Under the pieces are notes generated by a model. The model had not been told where the DNA came from and searched no databases. It saw only the letters and a program-made list of their open reading frames with translations. A DNA stretch of 48,303 nucleotides. It comes from a virus. The DNA lies in the IMG/VR virus record IMGVR_UViG_3300038701_002154, positions 1-48,303 of that record. One strand, given 5' to 3'. Positions 11,644 through 18,852 of this stretch are shown here, one piece after another. Position 1 is the first letter of the stretch, and every line of letters begins with the position of its first letter. The position numbers and the translations under genes are program-made.

Positions 11644-12366
11644 ATGAAAACAAAAACAAGTATGATGGGGTGCCTATTGCTGTTAATTGCAGCATTGAGT
11701 ACCATTACGTTAAGCGCTATTGATCGACCCAGTTGCCAGATTCAGTATTACGGAGTCTATGAACCCGCGGGGACTGACTATATTATTCTGGATCTCTTCG
11801 AACATACCAAAGCGGATGTCAACCTTGCGCGTGCCCAGCACTCGATTCCCATCGCCTACTTTTCGGCGCATTGGGAAAACTACGACAGCCGATTCGATAA
11901 GGATTCGTTCGATATGCGTGGTTCTAAGAAACTGCCTGATTGGAAAGGTGAACGCTATATTGATTGGAGATTACCGACGAATCAGTGGCTTATGAAGAAG
12001 CGAATGGATCTGGCGAAGGAAAAGTCGTTTTGGGGAGTTGATATTGACAATGTCGACGGTCCCGGTTCGGTTGAGTACTTTGGTTGGCTGCTTAAAGAGG
12101 CAAAATCGCGAGGCCTGGCCGTGGGGTTGAAAAACTGCGCCGACGTCTATACGAAGGGTAAAACAATTTACGTGAGGCCCGATTGCAATCTCGGTAAATA
12201 TGGAACGGAGGTGGACTTCTTCGTCACCGAGGCCACAGACAGTAAGGAACTGTTGGTATATCACCATTTCAACAAACCTGTGTTTCGTATGTATTATGGA
12301 AAGGGTGCAAAAACGCCCGACTTCATATACGAGGTCAGTCAAAAGGACCGACGAAACAGGTTCTAA
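11644..12366 (+). CDS. Secreted GH114-like glycoside hydrolase
   Basis: 240 residues. A clear signal peptide (residues 1-25: basic start, hydrophobic LLLLIAALSTITL core, cleavage near LSA) directs export. The mature part follows the GH114/TM1410 pattern of endo-alpha-1,4-polygalactosaminidases: IPIAYFSAHWENYDSRFD (strand with the conserved YFSAG-like motif), KKLPDWKGERYIDWR, MKKRMDLAKEKSFWGVDIDNVDG (catalytic-region D-x-D-N-x-D-G), then LAVGLKNC and VDFFVTEAT. It is shorter than many family members but the core barrel motifs are present. It would cleave a galactosamine-containing exopolysaccharide or similar polymer in the periplasm or outside. Because it is in the early arm with its own leader and terminator, it probably acts from the infected cell rather than in the virion. 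Confidence 0.75.
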   Translation: MKTKTSMMGCLLLLIAALSTITLSAIDRPSCQIQYYGVYEPAGTDYIILDLFEHTKADVNLARAQHSIPIAYFSAHWENYDSRFDKDSFDMRGSKKLPDWKGERYIDWRLPTNQWLMKKRMDLAKEKSFWGVDIDNVDGPGSVEYFGWLLKEAKSRGLAVGLKNCADVYTKGKTIYVRPDCNLGKYGTEVDFFVTEATDSKELLVYHHFNKPVFRMYYGKGAKTPDFIYEVSQKDRRNRF

Positions 12367-12379
12367 CACACAAACAGCT

Positions 12380-12413
12380 AGCGGGTCGTCTGTAGTGGGC
12401 GGCCCGCTTTTTT
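12380..12413 (+). terminator. Rho-independent terminator after the GH114-like gene
   Basis: A 9-bp stem with one G-T pair (12380-12388 with 12400-12408) ends in a U-run (12408-12413). The next gene starts only 4 nt after the U-run, so it must be reached by readthrough or by an internal promoter. Confidence 0.8.
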
Positions 12414-12417
12414 CACC

Positions 12418-12675
12418 ATGGAAGAGAAATTTTTAGACTGGGTTGTTGGGATGTATGGCAACCCTAAAGCAGTACCTGATGAGGTTTTAACGCAACTATA
12501 TGACGCGTTCATTGCTGGTTCGATGTTAACCAAAAAATGCTTTGGACGCGGAGAAGTTGAGAAAGTAGACAAAGCACACGCCAGATATGTGCTGCGACTC
12601 AATCAGCGCGGCGATTCGTTGGTTGACAAGGGATTAATGGAAGAAAGGCAAAAGTTTTTAAGGGATGGAAATTAA
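12418..12675 (+). CDS. Small hypothetical protein
   Basis: 85 residues from the ATG at 12418, 4 nt behind the terminator U-run. Helical, no cysteine pairs beyond one Cys, no membrane segment. It overlaps the nuclease gene by 11 nt and so probably belongs to the replication operon. Its message would have almost no leader unless transcription reads through the terminator. Confidence 0.65.
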   Translation: MEEKFLDWVVGMYGNPKAVPDEVLTQLYDAFIAGSMLTKKCFGRGEVEKVDKAHARYVLRLNQRGDSLVDKGLMEERQKFLRDGN

Positions 12676-13696
12676 TTTAGATTTAAACAACAAGGTTGAG
12701 GTAGCAAAAGCAGAACCTCGACCACTATTGCAGCACAAAGAGGGAAATGATTATGTGTTGCAGATCGACAATTCGTCGATGGAGGTTTTTAACACGTGTC
12801 CGCGTGCCGCGTTTTACAGTAAAATTGTAGGCAGAACCAAAAAGGAGAGCCCCGCTTTGGTTTACGGTTCGGCTATACATGAGGGTTTGGAATACTACTA
12901 CAAAAACGGTAGGTCCAAAGATTCTTGGGAAGCCGATATGCTGACTGCGGCCTTGGGTGTGTTTGAGGATAAAGCGCAAGACTTTCACCTCGACGAATGG
13001 AGGACTGCTGATATGCTTTGTCACGCCTTACAGAAATACGTGAGGAAGTATGCAAAGGAAGAGGTTAAACCTTTACAGTTGGATACCGGTCCGGCCGTTG
13101 AGATTCGTTTTTCGCAGCCTTTGGGTGTTGTGGAGTTTGGTTCGCGTGTTCCGGTGGAGTTGTTGGACAACGCAGATGAGCACACTGATGATGTGGCGAA
13201 AGTCGATAATGTTCACGTGTATTGGATTGGTAAGATCGACGTTATCGTAGAGGACAGTGGAGGTCTGTTTGTTATGGATCATAAAACCACTCAACGAGTC
13301 GGCAACGAGTTTTGGAACGATTTTTACCTGTCAAACCAAATGCTCGGGTATGCCTGGGCAACGCAGAAATTCTTAGGCGAGCCTGTGAAGGGTCTGATAT
13401 TGAACGCTATTATCGGTCGCCGTCCTACCAAAACAGGAACTTCGCTGGATTTTCAGCGACAAAAATACTGGTATACTCAGGAACAAATCAGTAACTGGGA
13501 GATCAATGCATTGGCGTTGGTCAGTGACTTCTTAGGAGATGTTCACCGCGATTACTTTCCGATGAAGACCGCGTGGTGCACCAAGTTCGGTAAGTGCCAG
13601 TATCATGATGTGTGCACTTTACCAGAGTCTTCCAGACTACACATGTTGTTCTCTACTCAATATCAAGACAATGTATGGAGTCCACTGGAGGATTAA
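12665..13696 (+). CDS. Cas4/RecB-like PD-(D/E)XK exonuclease with Fe-S cysteines
   Basis: 343 residues. All nuclease landmarks are present: H72 in GSAIHEGLEYYY, D192 in GKIDVIVE and D205-x-K207 in FVMDHKTT, the metal-binding PD-(D/E)XK core. C45 (FNTCPRAAFY) at the front and C305, C311 and C317 near the end form the split four-cysteine set that holds a 4Fe-4S cluster in Cas4/AddB-type nucleases. Phage homologues process DNA ends for recombination or degrade host DNA, usually with a single-strand annealing partner; here the Sak4-like ATPase lies four genes downstream. No CRISPR genes are nearby. The 3' end overlaps the sigma-factor gene by 22 nt. Confidence 0.85.
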   Translation: MEINLDLNNKVEVAKAEPRPLLQHKEGNDYVLQIDNSSMEVFNTCPRAAFYSKIVGRTKKESPALVYGSAIHEGLEYYYKNGRSKDSWEADMLTAALGVFEDKAQDFHLDEWRTADMLCHALQKYVRKYAKEEVKPLQLDTGPAVEIRFSQPLGVVEFGSRVPVELLDNADEHTDDVAKVDNVHVYWIGKIDVIVEDSGGLFVMDHKTTQRVGNEFWNDFYLSNQMLGYAWATQKFLGEPVKGLILNAIIGRRPTKTGTSLDFQRQKYWYTQEQISNWEINALALVSDFLGDVHRDYFPMKTAWCTKFGKCQYHDVCTLPESSRLHMLFSTQYQDNVWSPLED

Positions 13697-14157
13697 CGGA
13701 AGCTCAATTAGAACAATTATACCAACCCGTTACTAAGTTTATACTTTCTACGTATTATGAGTCCGACTGGGAAGATGTGGTGCAGAAAACGATGCTACAA
13801 CTGTGGCGCAAGCGGCATTTGTTTCGTCTATCAGCAAATACAAAATTGTCCAGTTGGGGAGTGAGCTTTGCGCGTTTGACGTTATTAACACATCTTAAAG
13901 CTGAGAAAAAGCACAAAGATGCATTATCATTCGAAGCGTGCTTAGATAAAGGAGTGGATTTCTATTTTGGTGAAGATCCAGAAACTTTGCTTAGATCAAT
14001 CCTCGATGACGAGTGTAATGCTATAGTTACTGCGTCTTTGGCAAACTACAAAATACCTGAAATAGCAGAAATGCTAGGTATAAGCTATAGAACAGTAGTG
14101 AGACGTAGAATGTATATAAGAGATCGACTACTTGAACTTTACCCTAATCTAAAATGA
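13675..14157 (+). CDS. ECF-like sigma-70 family RNA polymerase sigma factor
   Basis: 160 residues from the ATG at 13675; the frame is open from 13612 but that part overlaps the nuclease. Region 2 is recognisable as YYESDWEDVVQKTMLQLWRK (compare D-a-E-D-l-v-Q-e-t-f-l-x-l-W in ECF factors), then SSWGVSFARLTLLTHLKAEKK. Region 4 is the helix-turn-helix IPEIAEMLGISYRTVVRRRMY followed by a basic helix. Regions 1 and 3 are absent, as in ECF factors. It would bind host core RNA polymerase and direct it to phage promoters, probably the late leftward operon. It lies between the nuclease and pyrophosphatase genes with overlaps on both sides. Confidence 0.85.
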   Translation: MESTGGLTEAQLEQLYQPVTKFILSTYYESDWEDVVQKTMLQLWRKRHLFRLSANTKLSSWGVSFARLTLLTHLKAEKKHKDALSFEACLDKGVDFYFGEDPETLLRSILDDECNAIVTASLANYKIPEIAEMLGISYRTVVRRRMYIRDRLLELYPNLK

Positions 14158-14522
14158 CAGATCAGCAAATACGCGACAATATAAGACGTAGGTTGTATCT
14201 CAAAGCGGGCATTCCTGCTTGGGACGGCGACGAAAACAAAATCAAAAATAGCGTTCTATCCCGTCTCGTCCCTTTTGTGGTTTTGATGTTCAACCGTCTC
14301 GTAATGGGACACATGCGCTACGGTGAATTAGAACATCCAGATAAACCCACACATGATCATTTGGCTTCGATACGTAGTCGTCTGGATAAATGGGAAATCG
14401 ACGGAAATGACGAGCATCTGGTTGACATAGCCAACCTATGCTTCTGTGAATACTTAGAAGGAAAACATCCAAGGAAGCACTTTAGCGCTGCAGATGATAG
14501 CGAACACGCAAAGACAAAATGA
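14154..14522 (+). CDS. All-alpha NTP pyrophosphohydrolase-like protein (tentative)
   Basis: 122 residues. The middle contains helices with the pattern MRYGELEHPDKPTHD and a final HLVDIANLCFCEYLEGKHP, reminiscent of the helices in all-alpha (MazG-like or dATP/dGTP) pyrophosphohydrolases, where D-x-A-N lies in the metal-binding core. The canonical ExxE...ExxD set is not complete. It overlaps both neighbours by 4 nt; the neighbour at 14519 is a true MazG-like enzyme, so a related nucleotide-pool role is plausible. The family call is a guess from pattern only. Confidence 0.5.
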   Translation: MTDQQIRDNIRRRLYLKAGIPAWDGDENKIKNSVLSRLVPFVVLMFNRLVMGHMRYGELEHPDKPTHDHLASIRSRLDKWEIDGNDEHLVDIANLCFCEYLEGKHPRKHFSAADDSEHAKTK

Positions 14523-14944
14523 AACAGTATCAAGGTCGCTGTGGTGGGGATTCACTGAATGGCCTGTATAATAAAATGGAACAACAAAGACACGAAGATA
14601 AAGTGCTCAAGCTGTGGAAGAGGCCCTCCACGTCAGCTTTGAACATGACAAACCAACAATATGACTTAATTCACTTAGCCATAGCTATAACTAGCGAAGC
14701 CGGTGAATTTGCAGACGCAGTTAAACGTCACGTCATATACGAGAAACCGCTCGACATCGACAACCTTAAAGAAGAGTTGGGTGACTTGGAATTTTACCTC
14801 CAAGCAGCTTACCAAACTACTGGCCTCAGCCGCGACGAAGTTCTGCGAGCTAACGAGTTGAAACTAGAAGAGCGCTATCCAGAAGGCACATATACTGACC
14901 GGGATGCGCAAGAAAGAAAAGACAAAAACACTGACCATGATTAA
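14519..14944 (+). CDS. mazG: MazG-like nucleotide pyrophosphohydrolase
   Basis: 141 residues. The EXXE-EXXD metal-binding signature of MazG enzymes is seen as E60-AG-E63 (ITSEAGEFADAVKRH) and E86-LG-D89 (LKEELGDLEFYL), followed by the typical LSRDEVLRANELKLEERYP. These enzymes hydrolyse (d)NTPs to monophosphates. Phage MazG proteins are thought to adjust nucleotide pools or the host starvation response. About 45 residues of low-similarity sequence precede the domain, and the true start could be internal (M20 or M43). It sits between the 14154 gene (4-nt overlap) and the Sak4-like gene (8-nt overlap). Confidence 0.85.
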   Translation: MKQYQGRCGGDSLNGLYNKMEQQRHEDKVLKLWKRPSTSALNMTNQQYDLIHLAIAITSEAGEFADAVKRHVIYEKPLDIDNLKEELGDLEFYLQAAYQTTGLSRDEVLRANELKLEERYPEGTYTDRDAQERKDKNTDHD

Positions 14945-15731
14945 AAAAGCAACACAATACAAACAACCCAGTAGCTTACTACTACTAGGCACTCCGGGAA
15001 CCGGAAAGTCCACGTTCGTATCACAATTCCCTGGGATCTTTATCCTTGATTGTGATAACAACCTAGCCGGACCTATCCGATGGTTGAAGGATAACAACAA
15101 AGAAGTCGACTTCTATTGCGCTTCTCCTTGCATTGATGACGACGGCACTGAAGTTCCCAGAGAACACTGGTATCGTCGAGCAGCTCAGCTTTTGGTTCAA
15201 GCCTCTGAAATGCCGGAAATAAAAACCATCTGCATCGACTCGCTCTCCTCCTTCTCCGATATGGTGATGGTGGAAGTGCTGCGTCAACAAGGTCGCAAAC
15301 TGGGTTCATTCGACAAACTCACTGACACTAACAAAGTCAAAGCCGCGGATGAACAACTCCAGATACAAGACTGGGGTGTGTTCTTCAATATGATTAAGCA
15401 AGTATTCTTCCGCCTAAAGTCTTGTGGCAAAATGCTCGTCGTTACTGGACACATCAAGACATCCGAGGACTCACTAACTAAATCAATTAACGAACTCGTC
15501 GCAATCCCCGGTCAATCCGCTAACCAAATCTCGGGTTGGTTTTCTGAAGTATGGAAGCTCGAAAACTCAATCAAACGGCGTGGCAGTAGTTCGGAGCAGG
15601 AACGCCTGGTTCAGACGTTTCCGTCAGGGAAGCTCCAAGAATACTTGGGTCTTAAGTCTTCCGCAGGTGTAGCTACAGGAACTGCGATGAACGCTGACGC
15701 ACTTATTAAACAGATATGCCAGACGAAGTAA
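14937..15731 (+). CDS. Sak4-like RecA-fold ATPase / single-strand annealing protein
   Basis: 264 residues from the ATG at 14937, preferred to an upstream ATG at 14904 because of the short ATG-to-stop overlap usual in this operon. Walker A G18-TPGTGKST, Walker B IKTICIDSLSS (near residues 91-101), a later VVTGHIK strand and a polar Q/N segment follow the AAA_24/RecA-core layout of Sak4 recombinases. It would promote annealing or strand exchange on phage DNA, with the PD-(D/E)XK nuclease as likely end-resecting partner and the 16329 protein as a possible SSB. Confidence 0.85.
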   Translation: MIKKATQYKQPSSLLLLGTPGTGKSTFVSQFPGIFILDCDNNLAGPIRWLKDNNKEVDFYCASPCIDDDGTEVPREHWYRRAAQLLVQASEMPEIKTICIDSLSSFSDMVMVEVLRQQGRKLGSFDKLTDTNKVKAADEQLQIQDWGVFFNMIKQVFFRLKSCGKMLVVTGHIKTSEDSLTKSINELVAIPGQSANQISGWFSEVWKLENSIKRRGSSSEQERLVQTFPSGKLQEYLGLKSSAGVATGTAMNADALIKQICQTK

Positions 15732-15907
15732 CAGACATTGACGCGGTTCATCCGGAAGAGTGGGTTAAATATCAACGAGACAACCAGCAGTGGATTGTGA
15801 AATTGTTGAACGAAGCTGACAATCTGTTGGCCTTCGGACATCCAAGAGAACGCCTGGAGAAGTTTCTTAAAGCACATCCGGCTCCACTACCACCTAACCA
15901 ACGATGA
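15716..15907 (+). CDS. Small hypothetical protein
   Basis: 63 residues, overlapping the Sak4-like gene by 16 nt and the next gene by 4 nt. Helical with an amphipathic centre (QQWIVKLLNEADNLLAFG) and a proline-rich end. No family is recognised; probably a small accessory protein of the recombination or replication operon. Confidence 0.65.
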   Translation: MPDEVTDIDAVHPEEWVKYQRDNQQWIVKLLNEADNLLAFGHPRERLEKFLKAHPAPLPPNQR

Positions 15908-16134
15908 AGAAACGTGCTTTTATTGTAAAGCTCGAGATTGATGATTCTCTTGATCCATTAGCGGTGGCGGAGGATATTCATGCTGCGGTGTATGAAGAAG
16001 GGTATAACGTGCAAAGCGTGGCACCTTGGAACGCACCAACAGAGCTTGAAGCGCAGGCTAAGAGTATAACTAACATCGCTCAAGGTTTACCTGCGCAAGG
16101 TTTGGGTATACTACCAGAACAAACAAATGATTGA
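15904..16134 (+). CDS. Small hypothetical protein
   Basis: 76 residues. A ferredoxin-like beta-alpha-beta start (RAFIVKLEIDDSLDPLAVAEDIHAAVYEEGYNVQSVAPW) is followed by a flexible tail. No catalytic residues are visible. It overlaps its neighbours by 4 nt upstream and 8 nt downstream, so it is translated as part of a tight operon. Confidence 0.65.
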   Translation: MKKRAFIVKLEIDDSLDPLAVAEDIHAAVYEEGYNVQSVAPWNAPTELEAQAKSITNIAQGLPAQGLGILPEQTND

Positions 16135-16273
16135 AACAGCAATTTGTGTCGGCGCTATTTTGGCGATCATTGTCTTGATTATTTCAATGCTGCCAAGGCG
16201 TAGATTCGATCAAGACGAATACGAGGAAGATACCTTCGATCCCGAAGAAGACGACAACATAAACAATTTGTAG
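16127..16273 (+). CDS. 48-residue membrane-anchored acidic micro-protein
   Basis: The ATG at 16127 overlaps the previous stop by 8 nt. One hydrophobic segment (residues about 5-22, ICVGAILAIIVLIISML) is followed by a PRRR stop-transfer and an intensely acidic tail (D/E-rich to the end), giving an N-out, C-in single-pass topology. Too short for family detection. The start overlap and the TM-plus-basic-anchor design make it a credible gene. Confidence 0.65.
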   Translation: MIETAICVGAILAIIVLIISMLPRRRFDQDEYEEDTFDPEEDDNINNL

Positions 16274-16328
16274 GAGCTATGGTAGCACTTACAACATAAA
16301 ACAAATAACAGAAAACAAACAACAAAAC

Positions 16329-16769
16329 ATGAAATTGGACTTAGACTTCGACCTTACACAAACTTCAACCGAAATGCCGCGACTTGTAGCAGGGGATTAC
16401 CTCTGTAAAGTCAAGTCCGCGGAGATTGAAGAAAACAGTCGTAAGGACGGACACAATCTGAAGGTCACTTTTTCCACATTGGAAGAAGGTGAGAGTACCG
16501 AGGGGGATGCAATCAACCCCGGGTTTCCTCTCACTAAGTGGTTTCCGCTTCAGCAATCAAGTAATGACAAGGCGCCGCCGTTTGAGCGTGATCTTGCGAT
16601 CTTGACTGACGCGGTCTTCAAGATTGAAGATCCCGAAGATCGTCCACCATTCACCAATGATCTTATTGATAAGATGCATGGTGAGGAAGTGGTGATTCGT
16701 GCAAAACTCCGTAATTCTGAAGATTTCGGACTCCAGAACGATGTCGCTCGCATAATGCCAGCGGAATAA
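16329..16769 (+). CDS. Probable single-stranded DNA-binding protein (DUF669-like)
   Basis: 146 residues after a long A/C-rich leader (AAACAAACAACAAAAC). An acidic N-terminus precedes a beta-rich core beginning PRLVAGDYLCKVKSAEIEENSRKDGHNLKVTFSTLEEGE, the pattern of phage DUF669-type OB-fold proteins that are usually found near Sak4/Sak recombinases. Aromatic residues (W, F) are spaced along the strands and the C-terminus stays acidic. It would coat ssDNA during replication and recombination. It has its own leader and is followed by a terminator-like hairpin, consistent with high expression. Confidence 0.6.
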   Translation: MKLDLDFDLTQTSTEMPRLVAGDYLCKVKSAEIEENSRKDGHNLKVTFSTLEEGESTEGDAINPGFPLTKWFPLQQSSNDKAPPFERDLAILTDAVFKIEDPEDRPPFTNDLIDKMHGEEVVIRAKLRNSEDFGLQNDVARIMPAE

Positions 16770-16784
16770 TCTTCATCACGTGGG

Positions 16785-16813
16785 GCGCGCATACGTATAA
16801 CGCGCATCTTTTC
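16785..16813 (+). terminator. Terminator-like hairpin after the ssDNA-binding candidate
   Basis: A 5-bp GC stem (16785-16789 with 16801-16805, 11-nt loop) is followed by ATCTTTTC. The next ATG (16817) lies 4-5 nt behind the T-run, the same arrangement as at 12380-12418. Confidence 0.5.
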
Positions 16814-16816
16814 ACT

Positions 16817-17020
16817 ATGGCTTTATTACTTATAAAAATTACAGTCCACCTGATCTTCTTTTACTATTGTTCAAGAGCGATATATTGGTGGCGTTGTTAC
16901 CGTAAAGAGACGAACATGATGTTGGCTTACGGATACGATCAACTCTTTAATACTAACCTAAAACTAGCCCTACTATTTTTCGTTGCAATACTAGTAGGTT
17001 ACGCAACTCACATATTCTAA
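16817..17020 (+). CDS. Small two-pass membrane protein
   Basis: 67 residues with hydrophobic segments at about 2-20 and 46-64, separated by a basic, tyrosine-rich cytoplasmic loop (RAIYWWRCYRKE). The stop overlaps the ATG of the ParB-methyltransferase gene (TAATG). Unknown function; position in the replication operon suggests a membrane anchor or host-directed role. Confidence 0.65.
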   Translation: MALLLIKITVHLIFFYYCSRAIYWWRCYRKETNMMLAYGYDQLFNTNLKLALLFFVAILVGYATHIF

Positions 17021-18564
17021 TGGAACAGGAAACAATACAACAAAAAGTGCTACGGCTCTCCTCATCGGCTCACGGAGTAATCAACATTGATGAAGTCTAC
17101 GTAGATGAGTCTCGTATCAGAAAAGACGACGACAAAGTGCGTCGTTACATTGACGAAGAACTGGCACCTTCGATCGCCGAAAAGGGTGTGATTCAGCCTT
17201 CAACTATTCACAAGTGCGCGGAACCGATAACTCATAAAGGAGTCATATACGAATACGAACTGGTAGCTGGTTGGTGTCGTATGCAGGCCTGCGCCGCGTT
17301 AGGTCTCAAACAAATACCTTACAACTTACAGGAGAAACTCACTGGGGACCAGTTACTCGAGCTTGAACTCGAAGAGAACGAGATACGCCTTGATATGACA
17401 TGGCAAGATCGTTGCTTGGCGATCGAGAAAATTCACAAACGTAAAGCACGTGAGCACGGTGCTGTTGGTGAAAAGTGGGGCTATCGCGAAACTGGAAAAC
17501 TGCTCGGTGTATCTTACGGTAATGTGTCGGATACACTCAAGATCGCGGGGTACTTACGTAACGGTGATGGTGAAGTCAACGCTGCCGGCTCTATGGGCGA
17601 AGCTATGAACATCTTACTAAAACGTAAGGAACAGGCTCTCATTGACGATCTTTCCGCACGCGCTATGCCTGCGACCGCAAAGAAACGCACAGTCGGACAT
17701 GTAACCACCGCTAATCCAATCGGAGATCTCACACCGTCACCTGTATCCGCTCCTGTTCCCAGGGGTTCGGAGTCTGAAAGCGTGATAAAGAAGTCGATGG
17801 TCGAGAAGTATGAAGTGGATCTGTCGGACATGTTGTTCAACATGCCGAATGAAGAGTGGTTTGCGGGAGCGGACGCTGAGAGTGTGGATTTGGTGTATAC
17901 TGATATTCCGTATGGTATTGATATGGATAATCTGGATTTTCAACCGAACAAAGAAAAAGGCGACAAAGTTCAGGGCGATTTGGCTAGCGTTTACGATGAA
18001 CACGATGTGGACGAGAACGTGGAGCAGATGAAACCGTTTTTGGAAGGCGCTTACAAGGTGCTGAAGGACGGTAAGTATTGTGTGTTTTGGTATGATATTA
18101 AACACCAGGAGAAGCTACACAAATGGGCCTTGGAAGCAGGTTTTACCGTGCAACCGTATCCATTGATTTGGTGCAAGGAGCATCCTTGTAGAAACAGGGC
18201 CGGGAATATTTGGTGGACTAAATCCATCGAGTATGTGTTTGTTTGTCGGAAGGGTAAAGGGACACTGAGGTCGCCGCAGACACGGTGCTGGTTTTTGGCT
18301 GATGGGAGTGCTGAGAGAAAGACTCAGCAGAATCCGTTCTCTAAGCCGTTTGCTGTTAGTAAACAAATTATCGAGCCGCTGACTATTCCCGGGGATTTGG
18401 TGTTGGATTGTTACGCAGGCGAGGGTTCGCTGGTTAGGTGTGCGCTGAACATGGGGAGACGCGTGATTGCAGTGGAGAAGAAGAAAGAGCATTTTGTCAG
18501 GTTGCAGGAACATGTGAGAAAAGTGTATGTGACCATGACGAATGATAAGGTTAAGTTTTTATAA
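17020..18564 (+). CDS. ParB-like N-terminal domain fused to a DNA methyltransferase
   Basis: 514 residues. Residues 20-130 carry the ParB/Srx fold: EKGVIQPSTI (about 54-63), the box YELVAGWCRMQACAALGLKQIP (about 79-100) and ELEENEIRLDMTWQD. A HTH-like stretch follows (about 155-180), then a Ser/Pro linker (about 225-265). The C-terminal half is an amino-methyltransferase with motif IV as D295-I-P-Y298 (usually D/N-P-P-Y) and motif I as VLDCYAGEGS near residue 462. The motif order (IV before I) is that of the beta class. It would methylate adenine or cytosine amino groups on DNA, protecting the phage from restriction or marking replication. There is no partner endonuclease. Coding-strand composition switches from A/C-rich to G/T-rich near the linker. 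Confidence 0.85.
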   Translation: MEQETIQQKVLRLSSSAHGVINIDEVYVDESRIRKDDDKVRRYIDEELAPSIAEKGVIQPSTIHKCAEPITHKGVIYEYELVAGWCRMQACAALGLKQIPYNLQEKLTGDQLLELELEENEIRLDMTWQDRCLAIEKIHKRKAREHGAVGEKWGYRETGKLLGVSYGNVSDTLKIAGYLRNGDGEVNAAGSMGEAMNILLKRKEQALIDDLSARAMPATAKKRTVGHVTTANPIGDLTPSPVSAPVPRGSESESVIKKSMVEKYEVDLSDMLFNMPNEEWFAGADAESVDLVYTDIPYGIDMDNLDFQPNKEKGDKVQGDLASVYDEHDVDENVEQMKPFLEGAYKVLKDGKYCVFWYDIKHQEKLHKWALEAGFTVQPYPLIWCKEHPCRNRAGNIWWTKSIEYVFVCRKGKGTLRSPQTRCWFLADGSAERKTQQNPFSKPFAVSKQIIEPLTIPGDLVLDCYAGEGSLVRCALNMGRRVIAVEKKKEHFVRLQEHVRKVYVTMTNDKVKFL

Positions 18565-18567
18565 GTT

Positions 18568-18852
18568 ATGACAGATCAAGAACAGTTAAAATTAATAATT
18601 GACACGCTAATGAGTGTCACAGACGACGCTAAAGAAATTGTGATTTGGTATTTTATTTACCTCATTTTCGCCAAGATAGTTGGTCATATGATTGCTGTCG
18701 TATGGGCTTTTGTAGTCTATAAGGTGCTGCTCTATCTATTTAAAACCTTCCGCAGTAATGCGCTAGTAGCTGATTTGGTAGATAAGGCCTGGGCAGATGT
18801 TGAAAACAAAGATTATACCAAAATTCGTGACGTATGGCAAACCAAGTCTTAA
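18568..18852 (+). CDS. Small membrane protein
   Basis: 94 residues. Two hydrophobic segments (about 24-42 and 44-64) flanked by polar helices, suggesting a hairpin in the inner membrane with both ends cytosolic. The 3' end overlaps the DNA polymerase gene by 19 nt. No family is recognised. Confidence 0.65.
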   Translation: MTDQEQLKLIIDTLMSVTDDAKEIVIWYFIYLIFAKIVGHMIAVVWAFVVYKVLLYLFKTFRSNALVADLVDKAWADVENKDYTKIRDVWQTKS

